From contig NZ_CP097118.1 of the NCBI RefSeq assembly GCF_024029435.1, positions 1,302,001 through 1,366,000 of the forward strand: a stretch of 64,000 nt of DNA, read 5' to 3'. The notes below the pieces were generated by a model. It was not told the origin of the DNA. It ran no database searches and worked only from the letters and a program-made list of their open reading frames with translations. Made by a program: the position numbers and the translations under genes. Origin of the DNA: Fructilactobacillus hinvesii. GTDB taxonomy: Bacteria > Bacillota > Bacilli > Lactobacillales > Lactobacillaceae. How positions within the stretch are numbered: position 1 is the stretch's first letter; each line of letters starts with the position of its first letter. Of this stretch, positions 48,419 through 57,448 are shown piece by piece.

Positions 48419-48430
48419 GAATTTAGCTTC

Positions 48431-48460
48431 AAAAAAAGAGTTACTGCAACAGTAACTCTT
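48431..48460 (-). terminator. Intrinsic terminator after rex
   Basis: 11-bp stem AAGAGTTACTG/CAGTAACTCTT with a three-base loop and a T-run of seven; the rex stop codon touches its first arm. Confidence 0.85.
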
Positions 48461-49103
48461 AGTCTTCGCCGGCATGATCGTAATGATCAATAAAATAAAT
48501 TAAAGTTTGCAGTTCGTTGGTGAGGTCAACATTGTGAACCCGAATTCCAGCGTCCACGTTTAAACGCCGGGAGGTAAAGTTCAAAATCCCCTTCACACCT
48601 GCTTCAGAAACCTGATCTGCCACATCCTGAGCCACGTTGGTGGGGACAGTCAAAATGGCCACACTAATTTGTTGGTCACGCAGTTGCTTAATCATCTGAT
48701 CCATTGGATAAATGGGCACTCCCCCTTGGATCGTGTTCACGTTCTTCGGGTTCACGTCAAAGGCAGCGGAAATGCGGATGTTACTATCCTGGTGAAAGTT
48801 AAAGTTCAACAGGGCGTGCCCCAAATTGCCGACTCCGACCAGGGCCACGTTGGTTAAACGGTCCTGGTGCAGAATGTTTTTAAAAAACTCCAAGAGATTG
48901 TCAACATCATATCCGTATCCTCGTTTGCCGAGGGCACCAAAATAAGAAAAATCTCTGCGGATGGTGGCGGAATCAACGTGAATTGCATCGGCTAGTTCAG
49001 TCGATGAAACCCGCGTTTTGCCTCCATCGTGTAAAATATTTAAGTAGCGGTAATACAATGGTAACCGCTTTGCGGTTGCGCGGGGAATTTTCACTTCTGC
49101 CAT
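48459..49103 (-). CDS. rex: Redox-sensing transcriptional repressor Rex
   Basis: Senses the NADH/NAD+ ratio and represses fermentation genes when NADH is low. The 214 residues have an N-terminal winged helix (1-80; [26 protein letters not shown] region, landmarks [12 protein letters not shown]) and a Rossmann domain with [14 protein letters not shown] (about 92; written [14 protein letters not shown]). A C-terminal swapped helix completes it. Divergent from the ABC-F gene, an arrangement also seen in Bacillus (ydiF/rex). Confidence 0.96.
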   Translation of the reverse strand: MAEVKIPRATAKRLPLYYRYLNILHDGGKTRVSSTELADAIHVDSATIRRDFSYFGALGKRGYGYDVDNLLEFFKNILHQDRLTNVALVGVGNLGHALLNFNFHQDSNIRISAAFDVNPKNVNTIQGGVPIYPMDQMIKQLRDQQISVAILTVPTNVAQDVADQVSEAGVKGILNFTSRRLNVDAGIRVHNVDLTNELQTLIYFIDHYDHAGED

Positions 49104-49147
49104 TAGTTGATGGCCTCCTTCAAGTTAGTCGTACTTTTCCTTTTCTC

Positions 49148-49175
49148 ATTTTACCACAAAGTTCCAGCTTGTGAA
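49148..49175 (-). promoter_or_regulatory. rex promoter
   Basis: -35 TTCACA (49170-49175), 16-base spacer, extended -10 TGGTAAAAT (TAAAAT 49148-49153). The -35 is part of CTTGTGAAT on the other strand, a Rex-like half-site that recurs at 49255-49263. Confidence 0.5.
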
Positions 49176-49276
49176 TTTGCTCGTTAAAGCCGCCGGACTT
49201 CTTTAATGTAGAGGGTGCTTCTTGCCGTGCCCAGCAAGCTCCAGCTTGGGAGTGCTTGTGAATGGTTTCGTTCCCG

Positions 49277-49304
49277 TTGGAATTAAAAACGGGCAAAATA
49301 TGAT
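49277..49304 (+). promoter_or_regulatory. ydiF promoter
   Basis: -35 TTGGAA (49277-49282), 16-base spacer, -10 TATGAT (49299-49304), followed by the AAAGGAGG ribosome binding site. Confidence 0.55.
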
Positions 49305-49328
49305 AAGATGGCGAAAGGAGGAATCATC

Positions 49329-51275
49329 ATGATTATCTTACAGGCACAACACCTGACGAAACGTTTTAACGGGACCGCCATTTTTGACAATCTAAACCTC
49401 ACCATCAACGACCACAGTCACATCGGACTGGTGGGTCAAAACGGGGCGGGAAAATCAATACTTTTAAAACTACTCGTTGATCCCCAAACTGCTAGTGAGG
49501 GCCACGTAACTACTAAACAAGGGCTGTCAATTGGTTATCTCCCTCAAAATACCGGTCTTCATTCAAACCGAACCATCGAAGCCGAGTTAGAACTACCCTT
49601 TTCTACTTTAATTCAAACCGAAAAACGCCTACATCAATTAGAACTTGAAATGAGTCAATCGGACGTGAGCAACGATCCTGAGCGGTTAGCAACAATTTCC
49701 AAAACATATGACCAACTGCAAGCTGACTTTACCCGCCAAAACGGTTACGGTTACCACGCAGAGATTCGGACCATCATGAGTGCGTTTGGTTTTACCACGG
49801 CTGACCAAAATCGTCCGATTAACGAACTGTCTGGTGGTCAGCAAACTCGAGTGGCCTTGGCCAAGCTTCTGTTAGAAAAACCCGATCTTTTGATTCTAGA
49901 CGAACCAACTAACCACATCGACATGGAAACTACGGCGTGGCTGGAGAACTTCTTAAAATCGTACGGAGGAGCGCTGCTGGTGGTTTCTCACGATCGGTAC
50001 TTTCTCGATCAGGTTGTCAATGAAATCGAGGACCTCGAACACGGTCGGCTGACGCACTACTCCGGAAACTACAGTTTTTTTGTGAAAGAAAAGCAGCACC
50101 AGCAAGCAGTGGCCGCAAAGCAATACGAAAAACAACAGCACCAAATCAAAAAGGATGAAGAATTTATCCAAAAGAACTTGGTGCGCGCTTCAACCACTAA
50201 ACGAGCCCAGTCCCGGCAAAAACAGCTGGCTAAACTCGACCGGGTGGAAAAACCTCATCCAGAACATGCCACCGCCCACTTCCAGTTTCAACCGGAACGA
50301 AAAAGTGGCGAAGTAGTGCTTGACGTCGAACAACTGGGGATTGGCTACACAACTCAGCTCAGCTATCCGATTGAACTTCACCTCCGGCGCGGCTATCGAG
50401 TGGCGGTTTTCGGTCCCAACGGGGTCGGTAAATCAACCCTGCTCAAGACGATTGTGAGTGAACTCCCACCCCTAAAGGGAACCATCCGCTTTGGAACGGG
50501 CGTTCAGATTGGATACTACGACCAGCAACAGGCTCAATTACATCCAGAAAAGGATGTCCTCCACGAACTGTGGGATGACTATCCCACCACTCCCGAACGA
50601 GAAATTCGATCCATCTTAGGAAGTTTCTTATTCAGTGGCACGGCCGTGGAAAAACAGGTGGCCAACTTGTCTGGAGGCGAACGAGCCCGCTTGTTACTCA
50701 CCAAGCTTTCCATGCAACGCGATAACTTTTTAATCCTGGATGAACCGACGAACCACTTAGACGTTGATAGCATTAACGTTTTAGAAACAGCGTTACTCCA
50801 ATTTCAGGAAACAATTCTTTTCGTTTCTCACGACCGGTACTTCATTAACCAACTAGCTACTCACATCGTAGAGCTAAGTCCTCAGGGGTCTACGACTTAC
50901 ATGGGTAATTATGATTATTACGTTGCCAAAAAGGCAGAGGAAGCAGAGATTGCCGCCCACGAACAGGCCGAAACAGAGGAGTACCCTACCGCTCCCGTCT
51001 CAGAAAAGAAACAACAGTTCCAACGCCAAAAAGACGTTCAACGTAAGCGTCGGAAGTTAGAACGAACCATTCAGGAACTAGAAAAACAACTGGGGCAATT
51101 TGAAACCCAAATTACTCAGGTTCAAACTGAAATGACCCAACCCGAAAACTACCAAGATCCAGAACGGAGTCAAACCCTCCAAACCCAATTGAGTGAGTTA
51201 CAAACCCAACAAGAACAGGTGGAGTCTGAGTGGGAAAATGCGAGTGTTGAATTAGAAGAACTAGAGGAAAACTAA
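49329..51275 (+). CDS. ydiF: ABC-F family ATPase (YdiF-like)
   Basis: A 648-residue cytoplasmic protein with two ABC domains and no membrane segment; ABC-F members act on the ribosome. Domain 1 has Walker A GQNGAGKSILLK (about 36) and signature LSGGQQTRVALAKLLLEKP (landmark LSGGQ). Domain 2 has GPNGVGKSTLLK (about 360) and LSGGERARL. A charged interdomain linker (about 245-310) and a C-terminal coiled coil (about 565-648, rich in Gln, Glu and Lys) are as in YdiF/Uup. The ATG at 49329 has AAAGGAGG upstream. Confidence 0.94.
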   Translation: MIILQAQHLTKRFNGTAIFDNLNLTINDHSHIGLVGQNGAGKSILLKLLVDPQTASEGHVTTKQGLSIGYLPQNTGLHSNRTIEAELELPFSTLIQTEKRLHQLELEMSQSDVSNDPERLATISKTYDQLQADFTRQNGYGYHAEIRTIMSAFGFTTADQNRPINELSGGQQTRVALAKLLLEKPDLLILDEPTNHIDMETTAWLENFLKSYGGALLVVSHDRYFLDQVVNEIEDLEHGRLTHYSGNYSFFVKEKQHQQAVAAKQYEKQQHQIKKDEEFIQKNLVRASTTKRAQSRQKQLAKLDRVEKPHPEHATAHFQFQPERKSGEVVLDVEQLGIGYTTQLSYPIELHLRRGYRVAVFGPNGVGKSTLLKTIVSELPPLKGTIRFGTGVQIGYYDQQQAQLHPEKDVLHELWDDYPTTPEREIRSILGSFLFSGTAVEKQVANLSGGERARLLLTKLSMQRDNFLILDEPTNHLDVDSINVLETALLQFQETILFVSHDRYFINQLATHIVELSPQGSTTYMGNYDYYVAKKAEEAEIAAHEQAETEEYPTAPVSEKKQQFQRQKDVQRKRRKLERTIQELEKQLGQFETQITQVQTEMTQPENYQDPERSQTLQTQLSELQTQQEQVESEWENASVELEELEEN

Positions 51276-51276
51276 A

Positions 51277-51315
51277 AAACGGAACTGTAGACGTGGTCTG
51301 CAGTTCCGTTTTTTA
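51277..51315. terminator. Terminator after ydiF
   Basis: 12-bp perfect stem AAAACGGAACTG/CAGTTCCGTTTT with a 12-base loop and a T-run; also suits the converging gene at 51331. Confidence 0.8.
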
Positions 51316-51330
51316 ACAAGAATTACCGTT

Positions 51331-51831
51331 TTAATAAATAAAGAATAATTGAATTATGTTTAACAAAATTGCTACAAACCCAATTATTAAAGTTCCCCTT
51401 CCATCTTGATGCTTAGTAAAGCTGTTGTAACTAATCATCAAAACTACAACTGCAATAATAGCGCTTAACGGCGGAAAAACCACTTTAAACAAAACCACTA
51501 CCACAAGTGACAGGGAAGCTGTCATTAGAAACTCAAAAATCATTGCCATAAATAAATCCATGGAATGAGCTTGCTTAGTAAATAGTTTGAGCAAGCTCCA
51601 ACTAATTAAATAAGTAACTCCAAAAATGAACGTTACCCAAACGGCCAACTCCAAAACCTGAACAAAAATAAATTGATAATTAGATAAATTTAATTCGTTT
51701 TGAATTTTTAATAAGCTATTTCGCTCCGGAATAAAATTAATACTAGTAAAGTACAGGACTATTTGTGGTAATAATGCACTAGAAATAAATAAAAATAATC
51801 TCCAATACCAGGGCCATGCTTTTCTTTTCAT
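51331..51831 (-). CDS. Uncharacterised four-helix membrane protein
   Basis: I do not recognise the family. The 166 residues start with a basic segment (MKRKAWPWYWR) and hold about five hydrophobic stretches (about 12-30, 52-78, 92-112, 115-135 and 145-165). No enzyme motif is visible. Base composition is somewhat AT-richer than its neighbours. A GGAGG site precedes the ATG and a TTGTTA-17-TACCAT promoter lies at 51882-51910. It stands between ydiF and the MucBP gene, possibly as part of a lineage-specific patch. Confidence 0.7.
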   Translation of the reverse strand: MKRKAWPWYWRLFLFISSALLPQIVLYFTSINFIPERNSLLKIQNELNLSNYQFIFVQVLELAVWVTFIFGVTYLISWSLLKLFTKQAHSMDLFMAMIFEFLMTASLSLVVVVLFKVVFPPLSAIIAVVVLMISYNSFTKHQDGRGTLIIGFVAILLNIIQLFFIY

Positions 51832-51881
51832 TAGGGGGTTCCCTCCGATTCAGCAAAGGATAAAATGACACTCTGCTTATC

Positions 51882-51910
51882 ATGGTAACAAATATCAACA
51901 TTAATAACAA
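51882..51910 (-). promoter_or_regulatory. Possible promoter of the 166-residue membrane protein gene
   Basis: -35 TTGTTA (51905-51910), 17-base spacer, -10 TACCAT (51882-51887). Confidence 0.4.
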
Positions 51911-51956
51911 TTACTATTAATAAGTACTAAAATCTAAATTGGTAATTTGTCTCAAA

Positions 51957-51990
51957 TAAAAAGAGCAGCAAACTAATTTGCTGCTCTTTT
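51957..51990 (-). terminator. Terminator after the MucBP gene
   Basis: Stem AAAAGAGCAGCAAA/TTTGCTGCTCTTTT around a short CTAA-type loop, followed by T/A-rich sequence. Confidence 0.8.
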
Positions 51991-52005
51991 CTCATAGAAA
52001 TTCAA

Positions 52006-52797
52006 TTAATGGCGTGGTTCATACCGATGATTCCATAAACCAGCTCCAACCACAATCGCAACTAGAATAACTCCACCGACAATCCACGGCACAATGCTGT
52101 GGTGCTTTGGCTGTTTTTTCTTCTGTTGGTCGCTTTTTTGATCTGTTTTTTTAGTGGCCTTTTTGGTTGCTTTTTTCTTTTCCTGCTTCTTTGGCTGTTG
52201 GGATTTAGCTTTTTGCTTGGATTTCGTTGGTTTAGAGGATGATTGCTGATCATGCGTCCCAGTTTGATCCGTTTGTGCCTGCTGACTCATAGCGGTTTGA
52301 TTAGTAGCATCAGATGATTGCCCAGCTGAAGAAGTAGTTTGCTGACTGGTATTTCCTGCAGACTGACCAGTGGCCGTGCCAGTCTGATTGCCAGTGGCAG
52401 AACTTCCCGTGATTTGCGAACCGGATTGCGCCGGGGGGTTACTAGGAGCATACACAATTGACATTTCTTGGACACCCGTCCCCGTATCATTACCGCCAAA
52501 AATCATCGCAGCTCCATAGCTATCATTTTGACCGTTTTCAACTCGCGAATACGTGTATCCTTTAATGTTAGGAATGGGAGCATAATAAACCGTTCCCGCT
52601 TTTCCCGTTGCTACGGTAGCAGAACGCAAAACGTTCCCACTTTGATCCACGTAATGAACCACAATTTCACCTTGAGTACTGCTATCGCTCGTACTCTGAG
52701 CCTGTACGGAGACCGGGTGTAACGGCAGGGTCGCAATCCCAACGGTTCCAAACGTCAACGCTGCTAGTCCCGTTAGGAAAATTTTCTGCTTCTTCAT
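52006..52797 (-). CDS. Secreted MucBP-domain protein with C-terminal membrane anchor
   Basis: A 263-residue surface protein. Residues 1-34 are a signal peptide, with likely cleavage after VQA. One MucBP-like domain follows (about 42-100; VVHYVDQSGNVL is the hallmark), the fold used by lactobacilli to bind mucin glycans. Next comes a Ser/Thr/Gln-rich linker (about 105-175), a Lys-rich stretch (about 178-225) and one membrane helix (about 232-252) with a short basic tail. There is no LPxTG, so anchoring is by the helix. The ATG at 52797 is preferred for spacing; an ATG two codons earlier is possible. Confidence 0.82.
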   Translation of the reverse strand: MKKQKIFLTGLAALTFGTVGIATLPLHPVSVQAQSTSDSSTQGEIVVHYVDQSGNVLRSATVATGKAGTVYYAPIPNIKGYTYSRVENGQNDSYGAAMIFGGNDTGTGVQEMSIVYAPSNPPAQSGSQITGSSATGNQTGTATGQSAGNTSQQTTSSAGQSSDATNQTAMSQQAQTDQTGTHDQQSSSKPTKSKQKAKSQQPKKQEKKKATKKATKKTDQKSDQQKKKQPKHHSIVPWIVGGVILVAIVVGAGLWNHRYEPRH

Positions 52798-52888
52798 TAT
52801 CATAAATCCTCACTTCACCATTTTATTAAGTTAATCATATCACTAATAAAGTTAAAACTTAAGGTACATTCCACCCCTGGTACCGTAA

Positions 52889-53260
52889 TTAACGCTTTGG
52901 TTTTCGTTGTCGAGCAACTTGGCGTTTTTGCCCTATCCGGTGCGTATGCCAACTGGTTAGTAGGATGACCACTATTAAACACAGTTCTCCTCCCATCAAC
53001 CAATCAAAGTGTGCTTGAAAAATTGCAACCATCACCCCAGAAAACACCAGAAAAACGATGAGCAGCGGAACCACTTTTATTTTCCCAGATCCCTTAGATT
53101 GGTACGGATACAGAAACAGGAAGATTGCCAGAAACACCAACGAAAGCACGGTACAGATGTTATATAGCGACTGACTGAAATAGGTGCCATACAATGCACC
53201 GATTGAACTAAAAAACCACAAAACACAATCTAGTAACAAAATGCTTTTTAATTTATTCAT
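52889..53260 (-). CDS. Uncharacterised small membrane protein
   Basis: No family recognised. The 123 residues have four hydrophobic helices (about 7-25, 30-50, 60-78 and 85-103) and a strongly basic tail ending RKPKR. Three tandem ATGs follow GGAGG; the third (53260) has the best spacing. It lies upstream of the MucBP gene on the same strand, about 90 bases apart, so co-transcription is possible. No terminator is seen between them. Confidence 0.65.
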   Translation of the reverse strand: MNKLKSILLLDCVLWFFSSIGALYGTYFSQSLYNICTVLSLVFLAIFLFLYPYQSKGSGKIKVVPLLIVFLVFSGVMVAIFQAHFDWLMGGELCLIVVILLTSWHTHRIGQKRQVARQRKPKR

Positions 53261-53309
53261 CATCATCCTCCATAACCCACATAATGATTGTCATAGTATC
53301 ACAATTTTT

Positions 53310-53365
53310 ATAGCAAAATAAAATAGGAGGAGCAATTTCGCTGACAAAGCGAAAACGTTCTTCCT
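53310..53365 (-). terminator. Long imperfect hairpin after tsaD
   Basis: Arms at 53325-53342 and 53348-53365 pair as AGGAAGAAC..TTCGCT/AGCGAA..GCTCCTCCT with internal mismatches, followed by ATTTTATTTT on the minus strand. It is the probable end of the rimI-tsaD transcript. The rest of the 150-base gap holds nothing else I can identify. Confidence 0.55.
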
Positions 53366-53413
53366 AAAAAGGATAACCATTTATAGTTCATTTAGTTGAT
53401 TAACAATGTATTT

Positions 53414-54472
53414 TTAATGTGGTTCGTTTGTTTCCCATTCAAATTCCAGGCCTGGATCAGCATTAAGTAACATGTCTGCTCGCGCACCGTGTCGTTGTAA
53501 CATTGCTCCGGCCGCTCCAATCATCGCAGCATTATCGCCACACAACTTCAGCGGTGCCATCACAAATGGAACGTTTTGCCGCTGCACGGCAGCTTGCAAA
53601 GCGGTCCGTAAGCCGTGATTAGCTGCAACGCCTCCGGCCAAGATAAATTCTCGGGCGGGATATTTATGTAAGGCATTCATTGCTTTAGTTACCAAGACAT
53701 CCACTACAGCAGCTTGAAAACTAGTTGCTAGGTCTTGTTTGTTAAGCTGGGTCCCCACTTGATCAGCATGATGCACCGTGTTGATAAAGGCACTCTTAAG
53801 ACCACTAAAACTAAAGTCGAAGTTATCTTCCTTCAACATAGCACGGGGAAAATCAAAAGAATCCTGACCTCTTTGGGCCCATTGATCAACGGTAGGACCC
53901 GCCGGATAGTTGATTCCAAGTACCCGACCAATCTTGTCATAGGTTTCGCCCGCGGCATCATCCCGGGTCTCCCCGATAATTCGAAATTCCCCTTCCCGTG
54001 GCATCCAGACCAACTCCGTATGCCCACCAGAAACCACCAACGCCAACGCTGGAAATTGAATGGGCGTTACAAAGTTAGTTGCATAGATATGACCGGCCAA
54101 ATGGTTAACCGGAATCAGCGGTAAATCATGAGCCCAGGCTACGGCTTTGGCAGCCGTAATTCCAACCAGCAAGGATCCCACTAATCCGGGTCCATATGTA
54201 ATCGCAACTCCCGTGAGGTCCGTGTAAGTTACTTGTGCTTTTTGCAAAGCTTTTTTTAAACAAATTGTGATCTGTTCAATGTGATGACGACTAGCAACTT
54301 CTGGAACCACTCCACCAAAGCGTTGGTGACTTTTAATCTGGGTGGCCACGACGTTACTTAAAATTTCGTTCCCATTTTTAATGACTGCAACGCTGGTTTC
54401 ATCGCAACTGGTTTCAAATGCGAGGATTAAACTTGTCTGTTCTTCCACTTTTTTCACCACTTCTTTATTCAT
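53414..54472 (-). CDS. tsaD: tRNA t6A synthesis catalytic subunit TsaD
   Basis: Transfers the threonylcarbamoyl group to A37 of tRNAs. The 352 residues belong to the Kae1/YgjD family. Landmarks are [13 protein letters not shown] (about 17), [15 protein letters not shown] (about 55), the metal-binding [10 protein letters not shown] (about 122) and [26 protein letters not shown] block and [12 protein letters not shown] (about 287) follow. The start overlaps the rimI stop as TAATG. Together with TsaB (next operon gene but one) and TsaE at 11 kb it forms the t6A machinery. Confidence 0.97.
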   Translation of the reverse strand: MNKEVVKKVEEQTSLILAFETSCDETSVAVIKNGNEILSNVVATQIKSHQRFGGVVPEVASRHHIEQITICLKKALQKAQVTYTDLTGVAITYGPGLVGSLLVGITAAKAVAWAHDLPLIPVNHLAGHIYATNFVTPIQFPALALVVSGGHTELVWMPREGEFRIIGETRDDAAGETYDKIGRVLGINYPAGPTVDQWAQRGQDSFDFPRAMLKEDNFDFSFSGLKSAFINTVHHADQVGTQLNKQDLATSFQAAVVDVLVTKAMNALHKYPAREFILAGGVAANHGLRTALQAAVQRQNVPFVMAPLKLCGDNAAMIGAAGAMLQRHGARADMLLNADPGLEFEWETNEPH

Positions 54473-55071
54473 TAGCGACCAAAGTTATTGGCAGCTAAGT
54501 AATTCCGTTTATCGAGATGCAACTGATAGTTCACCGCTGCTTCGCCATCGTCATAATAATGGTCCTGTTCTTCTCCCGGTACAAATCCCAAATCTCGAAC
54601 CAAACTTTGCGAACGCTTGTTACTCTTCCGGCAGGTAAAAATCACCCGCCGTAAATCCATTTCGCGCGCCCGTTCAATGATCGTTGTAACTAGAAAGTAG
54701 CCGAGGCCTCGCTTTTGAAAACCGGGAAGGATGGCAAGATTCTCAATGTGACAACAGCTTTTCTTCCGTGAAATCACAATGCAAATAAATCCCACTAGTT
54801 CGTCGTTATGCCGCAAAATCAAATAGAACCGATCGCTCCGGTTTTTCAGACCGGTTTTAAAGCGCTTGGTCCCCCACTTAACCTTGCTTCCGTAGGCGGC
54901 TTGGTCCACCTTCACTAGATCTGGTAGATCCGTCATCGAACCCTTCGCCAAAAAGTACTTCATTCCCCCGATTTCTACAAGCCGATTTTTAAAATCCAAT
55001 GCCTCAGAAATCCTTTGTTCCTTTTGATCATGAATGTTTTTCCGATACCACTCTTTAAACTTGTTCAACAT
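54472..55071 (-). CDS. rimI: RimI-type ribosomal-protein alanine N-acetyltransferase
   Basis: A 199-residue GNAT protein. Acetyl-CoA loop [11 protein letters not shown] (about 122) and the C-terminal [13 protein letters not shown] (about 154) are visible. Position between tsaB and tsaD is the classic RimI context. The N-terminal extension (about 40 basic residues) is longer than in Escherichia coli RimI. The ATG at 55071 lies inside the end of tsaB (overlap of 17 bases), so translation is coupled; a longer in-frame start is less likely. Confidence 0.88.
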   Translation of the reverse strand: MLNKFKEWYRKNIHDQKEQRISEALDFKNRLVEIGGMKYFLAKGSMTDLPDLVKVDQAAYGSKVKWGTKRFKTGLKNRSDRFYLILRHNDELVGFICIVISRKKSCCHIENLAILPGFQKRGLGYFLVTTIIERAREMDLRRVIFTCRKSNKRSQSLVRDLGFVPGEEQDHYYDDGEAAVNYQLHLDKRNYLAANNFGR

Positions 55072-55780
55072 ATCCTGTCGATCCTTCTCCTGGGTGCTGA
55101 TCCTGCCATTCTGCTTCTGCCTGGGTAAGCCGGAGGTAGTGTGGCACAACCTGGTCAATTGCGGTAACCGGAGCTAACTGTTCGCCAAAGAGCCCGAGTT
55201 GCCCAGCTTGGGGAAGATTATTCATCCCCAGTACGGTGTGAACCCGTTGCCCCAACCGTTCCTGCAACTGGGGTAAGAAGTGCGCCACGTCTTCCCCCAC
55301 AAACGTAATTGGTTCGGCAAGGGGGTCTAGCTGATCGAGCCAGTCTGTGATTCCTACGTGTTGCTCTGGAAGCACCAACCGTGGTCCCGTGGTGCTAATC
55401 CGATAACAACCAGAAAATACAATCTGATTGCGAGCATCAAACAACGGTACGACCAACCGGTGCCGCTGCGTTACATTTAAAGCTAGCGTCTGTAAGCTAG
55501 AGACCGTGACTAAATCTAAATCAAGCGTCGTGGCAAGCACCTTTCCAATCGTAACTGCCACCCGTAAGCCGGTATAGGATCCTGGTCCAAATGCGATTAC
55601 TACTCGTTCTAAATCCGTTGGTTTCAGGTTTGCCAGTTGCACGAGCCGAGCGACCTCATCCATGGCATAAGCCGCGTGCTTTCTCTGGGTTGTGATTGTC
55701 GTAGTCGCTAACACCTGCTCGCCATCGACCACTGCCACTGAAAGCGGTCGATTTGATGTGTCAATCGCTAGAGTTTTCAT
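55055..55780 (-). CDS. tsaB: tRNA t6A synthesis scaffold TsaB
   Basis: A 241-residue ASKHA-fold partner of TsaD. LAIDTSNRPLSVAVVDG (about 4; landmark LAIDTS) and VIAFGPGSYTGLRVAV (about 62) are the family hallmarks, and the protein has no metal-binding HxxxH, as expected for TsaB. It overlaps the upstream thioesterase gene by four bases and the downstream rimI by 17, so the cluster is translated as a unit. Confidence 0.96.
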   Translation of the reverse strand: MKTLAIDTSNRPLSVAVVDGEQVLATTTITTQRKHAAYAMDEVARLVQLANLKPTDLERVVIAFGPGSYTGLRVAVTIGKVLATTLDLDLVTVSSLQTLALNVTQRHRLVVPLFDARNQIVFSGCYRISTTGPRLVLPEQHVGITDWLDQLDPLAEPITFVGEDVAHFLPQLQERLGQRVHTVLGMNNLPQAGQLGLFGEQLAPVTAIDQVVPHYLRLTQAEAEWQDQHPGEGSTGYVEQV

Positions 55781-56547
55781 ACATCCGCCTTCTTTGCGTT
55801 AATTCTCTTCCATTTCATCCGCGCCGTTGCCCGGACTTGATCCGCTGCCGTAATTTGATGGAGCGTGACCGGATGCTCCTGGTTAGAATCCAGAAACTGG
55901 GCTTGACTAGTTACCTGATCGCCATACCGAACCTCATCGGCATATTTAATGCAAAACTCAGTCGGTAAATAATCCCGTAAAAAGTCAAAGTCCATGGTAT
56001 TAGTAATCCAACCCACGTAATGGGTGTTGCTAACGTGACCGTTAAAATCAATGTCACTAAACAACACCGGATAGGTCATTGTTTGATCCGGTTCTCCGCT
56101 GAACGCTGGAATTTTGGTCAACCGCGGCAACCGTTTTACGTGCTCACTTCCAAACGGTTCGGTTAACGCTGGATTAATTTTTACCATTTTACGAGTCTGT
56201 AAGTTCATCATAACCCATAAGCTATCAACGTCCACCAGGAGCTGATCGTCTAAGTCATAAACCCGGTATAGGCGTTTAGCAAAATAATTCGTGTGCGATG
56301 CTGCCTGGGTTTCAATCCGGACCCGTTCGTTAGCCCGGGGAAGCCGGTGAATATGCAGATCCTGTTGCACCACGATCCAGGTCACTCCGGTCGCTTGCAC
56401 GTCACTCACACCCACGGCCAATTTAACTGATTCATCCTCTGAAACCTGAATAAAGCTGTCAATCAAGCACTGCAGAGTAATCTTGCCGTGTAGTTCCGTT
56501 TGAAAGTTAGCAATTTGATATTCTTCTGAAAAAATTGAAGCTGGCAT
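55777..56547 (-). CDS. fat: Acyl-ACP thioesterase
   Basis: A 256-residue FatA/FatB-type double hot-dog protein that releases fatty acids from acyl carrier protein. The N-terminal half has QVSEDESVKLAVGV (about 33). The second half has YPVLFSDIDFNGHVSNTHYVGWI (about 158; catalytic region DIDFNGHVSNTHY). It shares one base with the rsmI stop and overlaps tsaB, so it is embedded in the operon. No link to t6A is known; the arrangement is probably organisational. Confidence 0.93.
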   Translation of the reverse strand: MPASIFSEEYQIANFQTELHGKITLQCLIDSFIQVSEDESVKLAVGVSDVQATGVTWIVVQQDLHIHRLPRANERVRIETQAASHTNYFAKRLYRVYDLDDQLLVDVDSLWVMMNLQTRKMVKINPALTEPFGSEHVKRLPRLTKIPAFSGEPDQTMTYPVLFSDIDFNGHVSNTHYVGWITNTMDFDFLRDYLPTEFCIKYADEVRYGDQVTSQAQFLDSNQEHPVTLHQITAADQVRATARMKWKRINAKKADV

Positions 56548-57446
56548 TAACTTTTCTCCTCTGCGTCAAGATGATGGAAGCGATTATAGACGTCCTGACG
56601 AACCAATTGATTGGCCTTGGCCACCTGTTTAATCGCCTGATTTGGCTTTAAACCCGTCTGAATTAACCGGTCAACTTGAACTTCAATCGGGACCTCCGCT
56701 GCTCCGGTTGTCGCTTGAGTTAGCGGTTCTGGATGGGGATTACCGGCAACTAAAATTACAAATTCTCCTCGAATTTGGTTGCTGGTTGCCCAGTCCACCA
56801 GTTCAGAGAGGGTTCCACGCACGTACTCTTCGTGCTTTTTGGTTAGTTCCCGACCCAGGACTGCTTCACGCTCTCCGAGTTCATGCAACAAATGGTTCAA
56901 TGTTGCTTTTAAGCGGTGTGGGGCTTCGTAAAAAATCAAGGTTGCCGGCTCATTTCGAAGCTGCTCCAGTTCTGCCCGTTGTTCCTTCGGTTTTCGTTGC
57001 AAAAAGCCATAGAACAAAAAGGGTTGGGGCGAAAGTCCAGAGGCAACTAAGCCCGTCAATCCGGCCGTTGACCCGGGTAAACTCACAACCGGAATTTGTG
57101 CTTTAATGCAAGCTACCACCAGCTCATGTCCCGGATCACTAATCGAAGGCATCCCAGCGTCACTCACCTGAGCAATCGTGTTTCCTGCTTGTAACATTGT
57201 TACCAATTCTGGAATCCGACTGGCCGTATTATGTTCGTGAAAGCTGATTTGCTTGGTTTTAATTTCAAAATGATTTAAGAGTTTCTGGGTGTTCCGAGTA
57301 TCCTCTGCGGCAATCACATCGGCCGTTTGTAAGATGTTTAGGACTCGCAACGTAATGTCATCCAAATTTCCAATTGGCGTGGGTACGAGGTATAGGGTTC
57401 CTGTTTTAGACTGGGACGTAAAGCTACTCTGCGCGTAAAGGGTCAT
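56547..57446 (-). CDS. rsmI: 16S rRNA 2'-O-methyltransferase RsmI
   Basis: Methylates the ribose of C1402 in 16S rRNA using S-adenosylmethionine. The 299 residues show the tetrapyrrole-methylase fold: LYLVPTPIGNLDDITLRVL (about 16), AEDTRNTQKLLNHF (about 43), VSDAGMPSISDPG and SLPGSTAGLTGLVASG (about 117). The ATG at 57446 follows GGAGAACG; a longer start would overlap yabA. The gene abuts the yabA stop. Confidence 0.96.
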   Translation of the reverse strand: MTLYAQSSFTSQSKTGTLYLVPTPIGNLDDITLRVLNILQTADVIAAEDTRNTQKLLNHFEIKTKQISFHEHNTASRIPELVTMLQAGNTIAQVSDAGMPSISDPGHELVVACIKAQIPVVSLPGSTAGLTGLVASGLSPQPFLFYGFLQRKPKEQRAELEQLRNEPATLIFYEAPHRLKATLNHLLHELGEREAVLGRELTKKHEEYVRGTLSELVDWATSNQIRGEFVILVAGNPHPEPLTQATTGAAEVPIEVQVDRLIQTGLKPNQAIKQVAKANQLVRQDVYNRFHHLDAEEKS

Positions 57447-57448
57447 GG

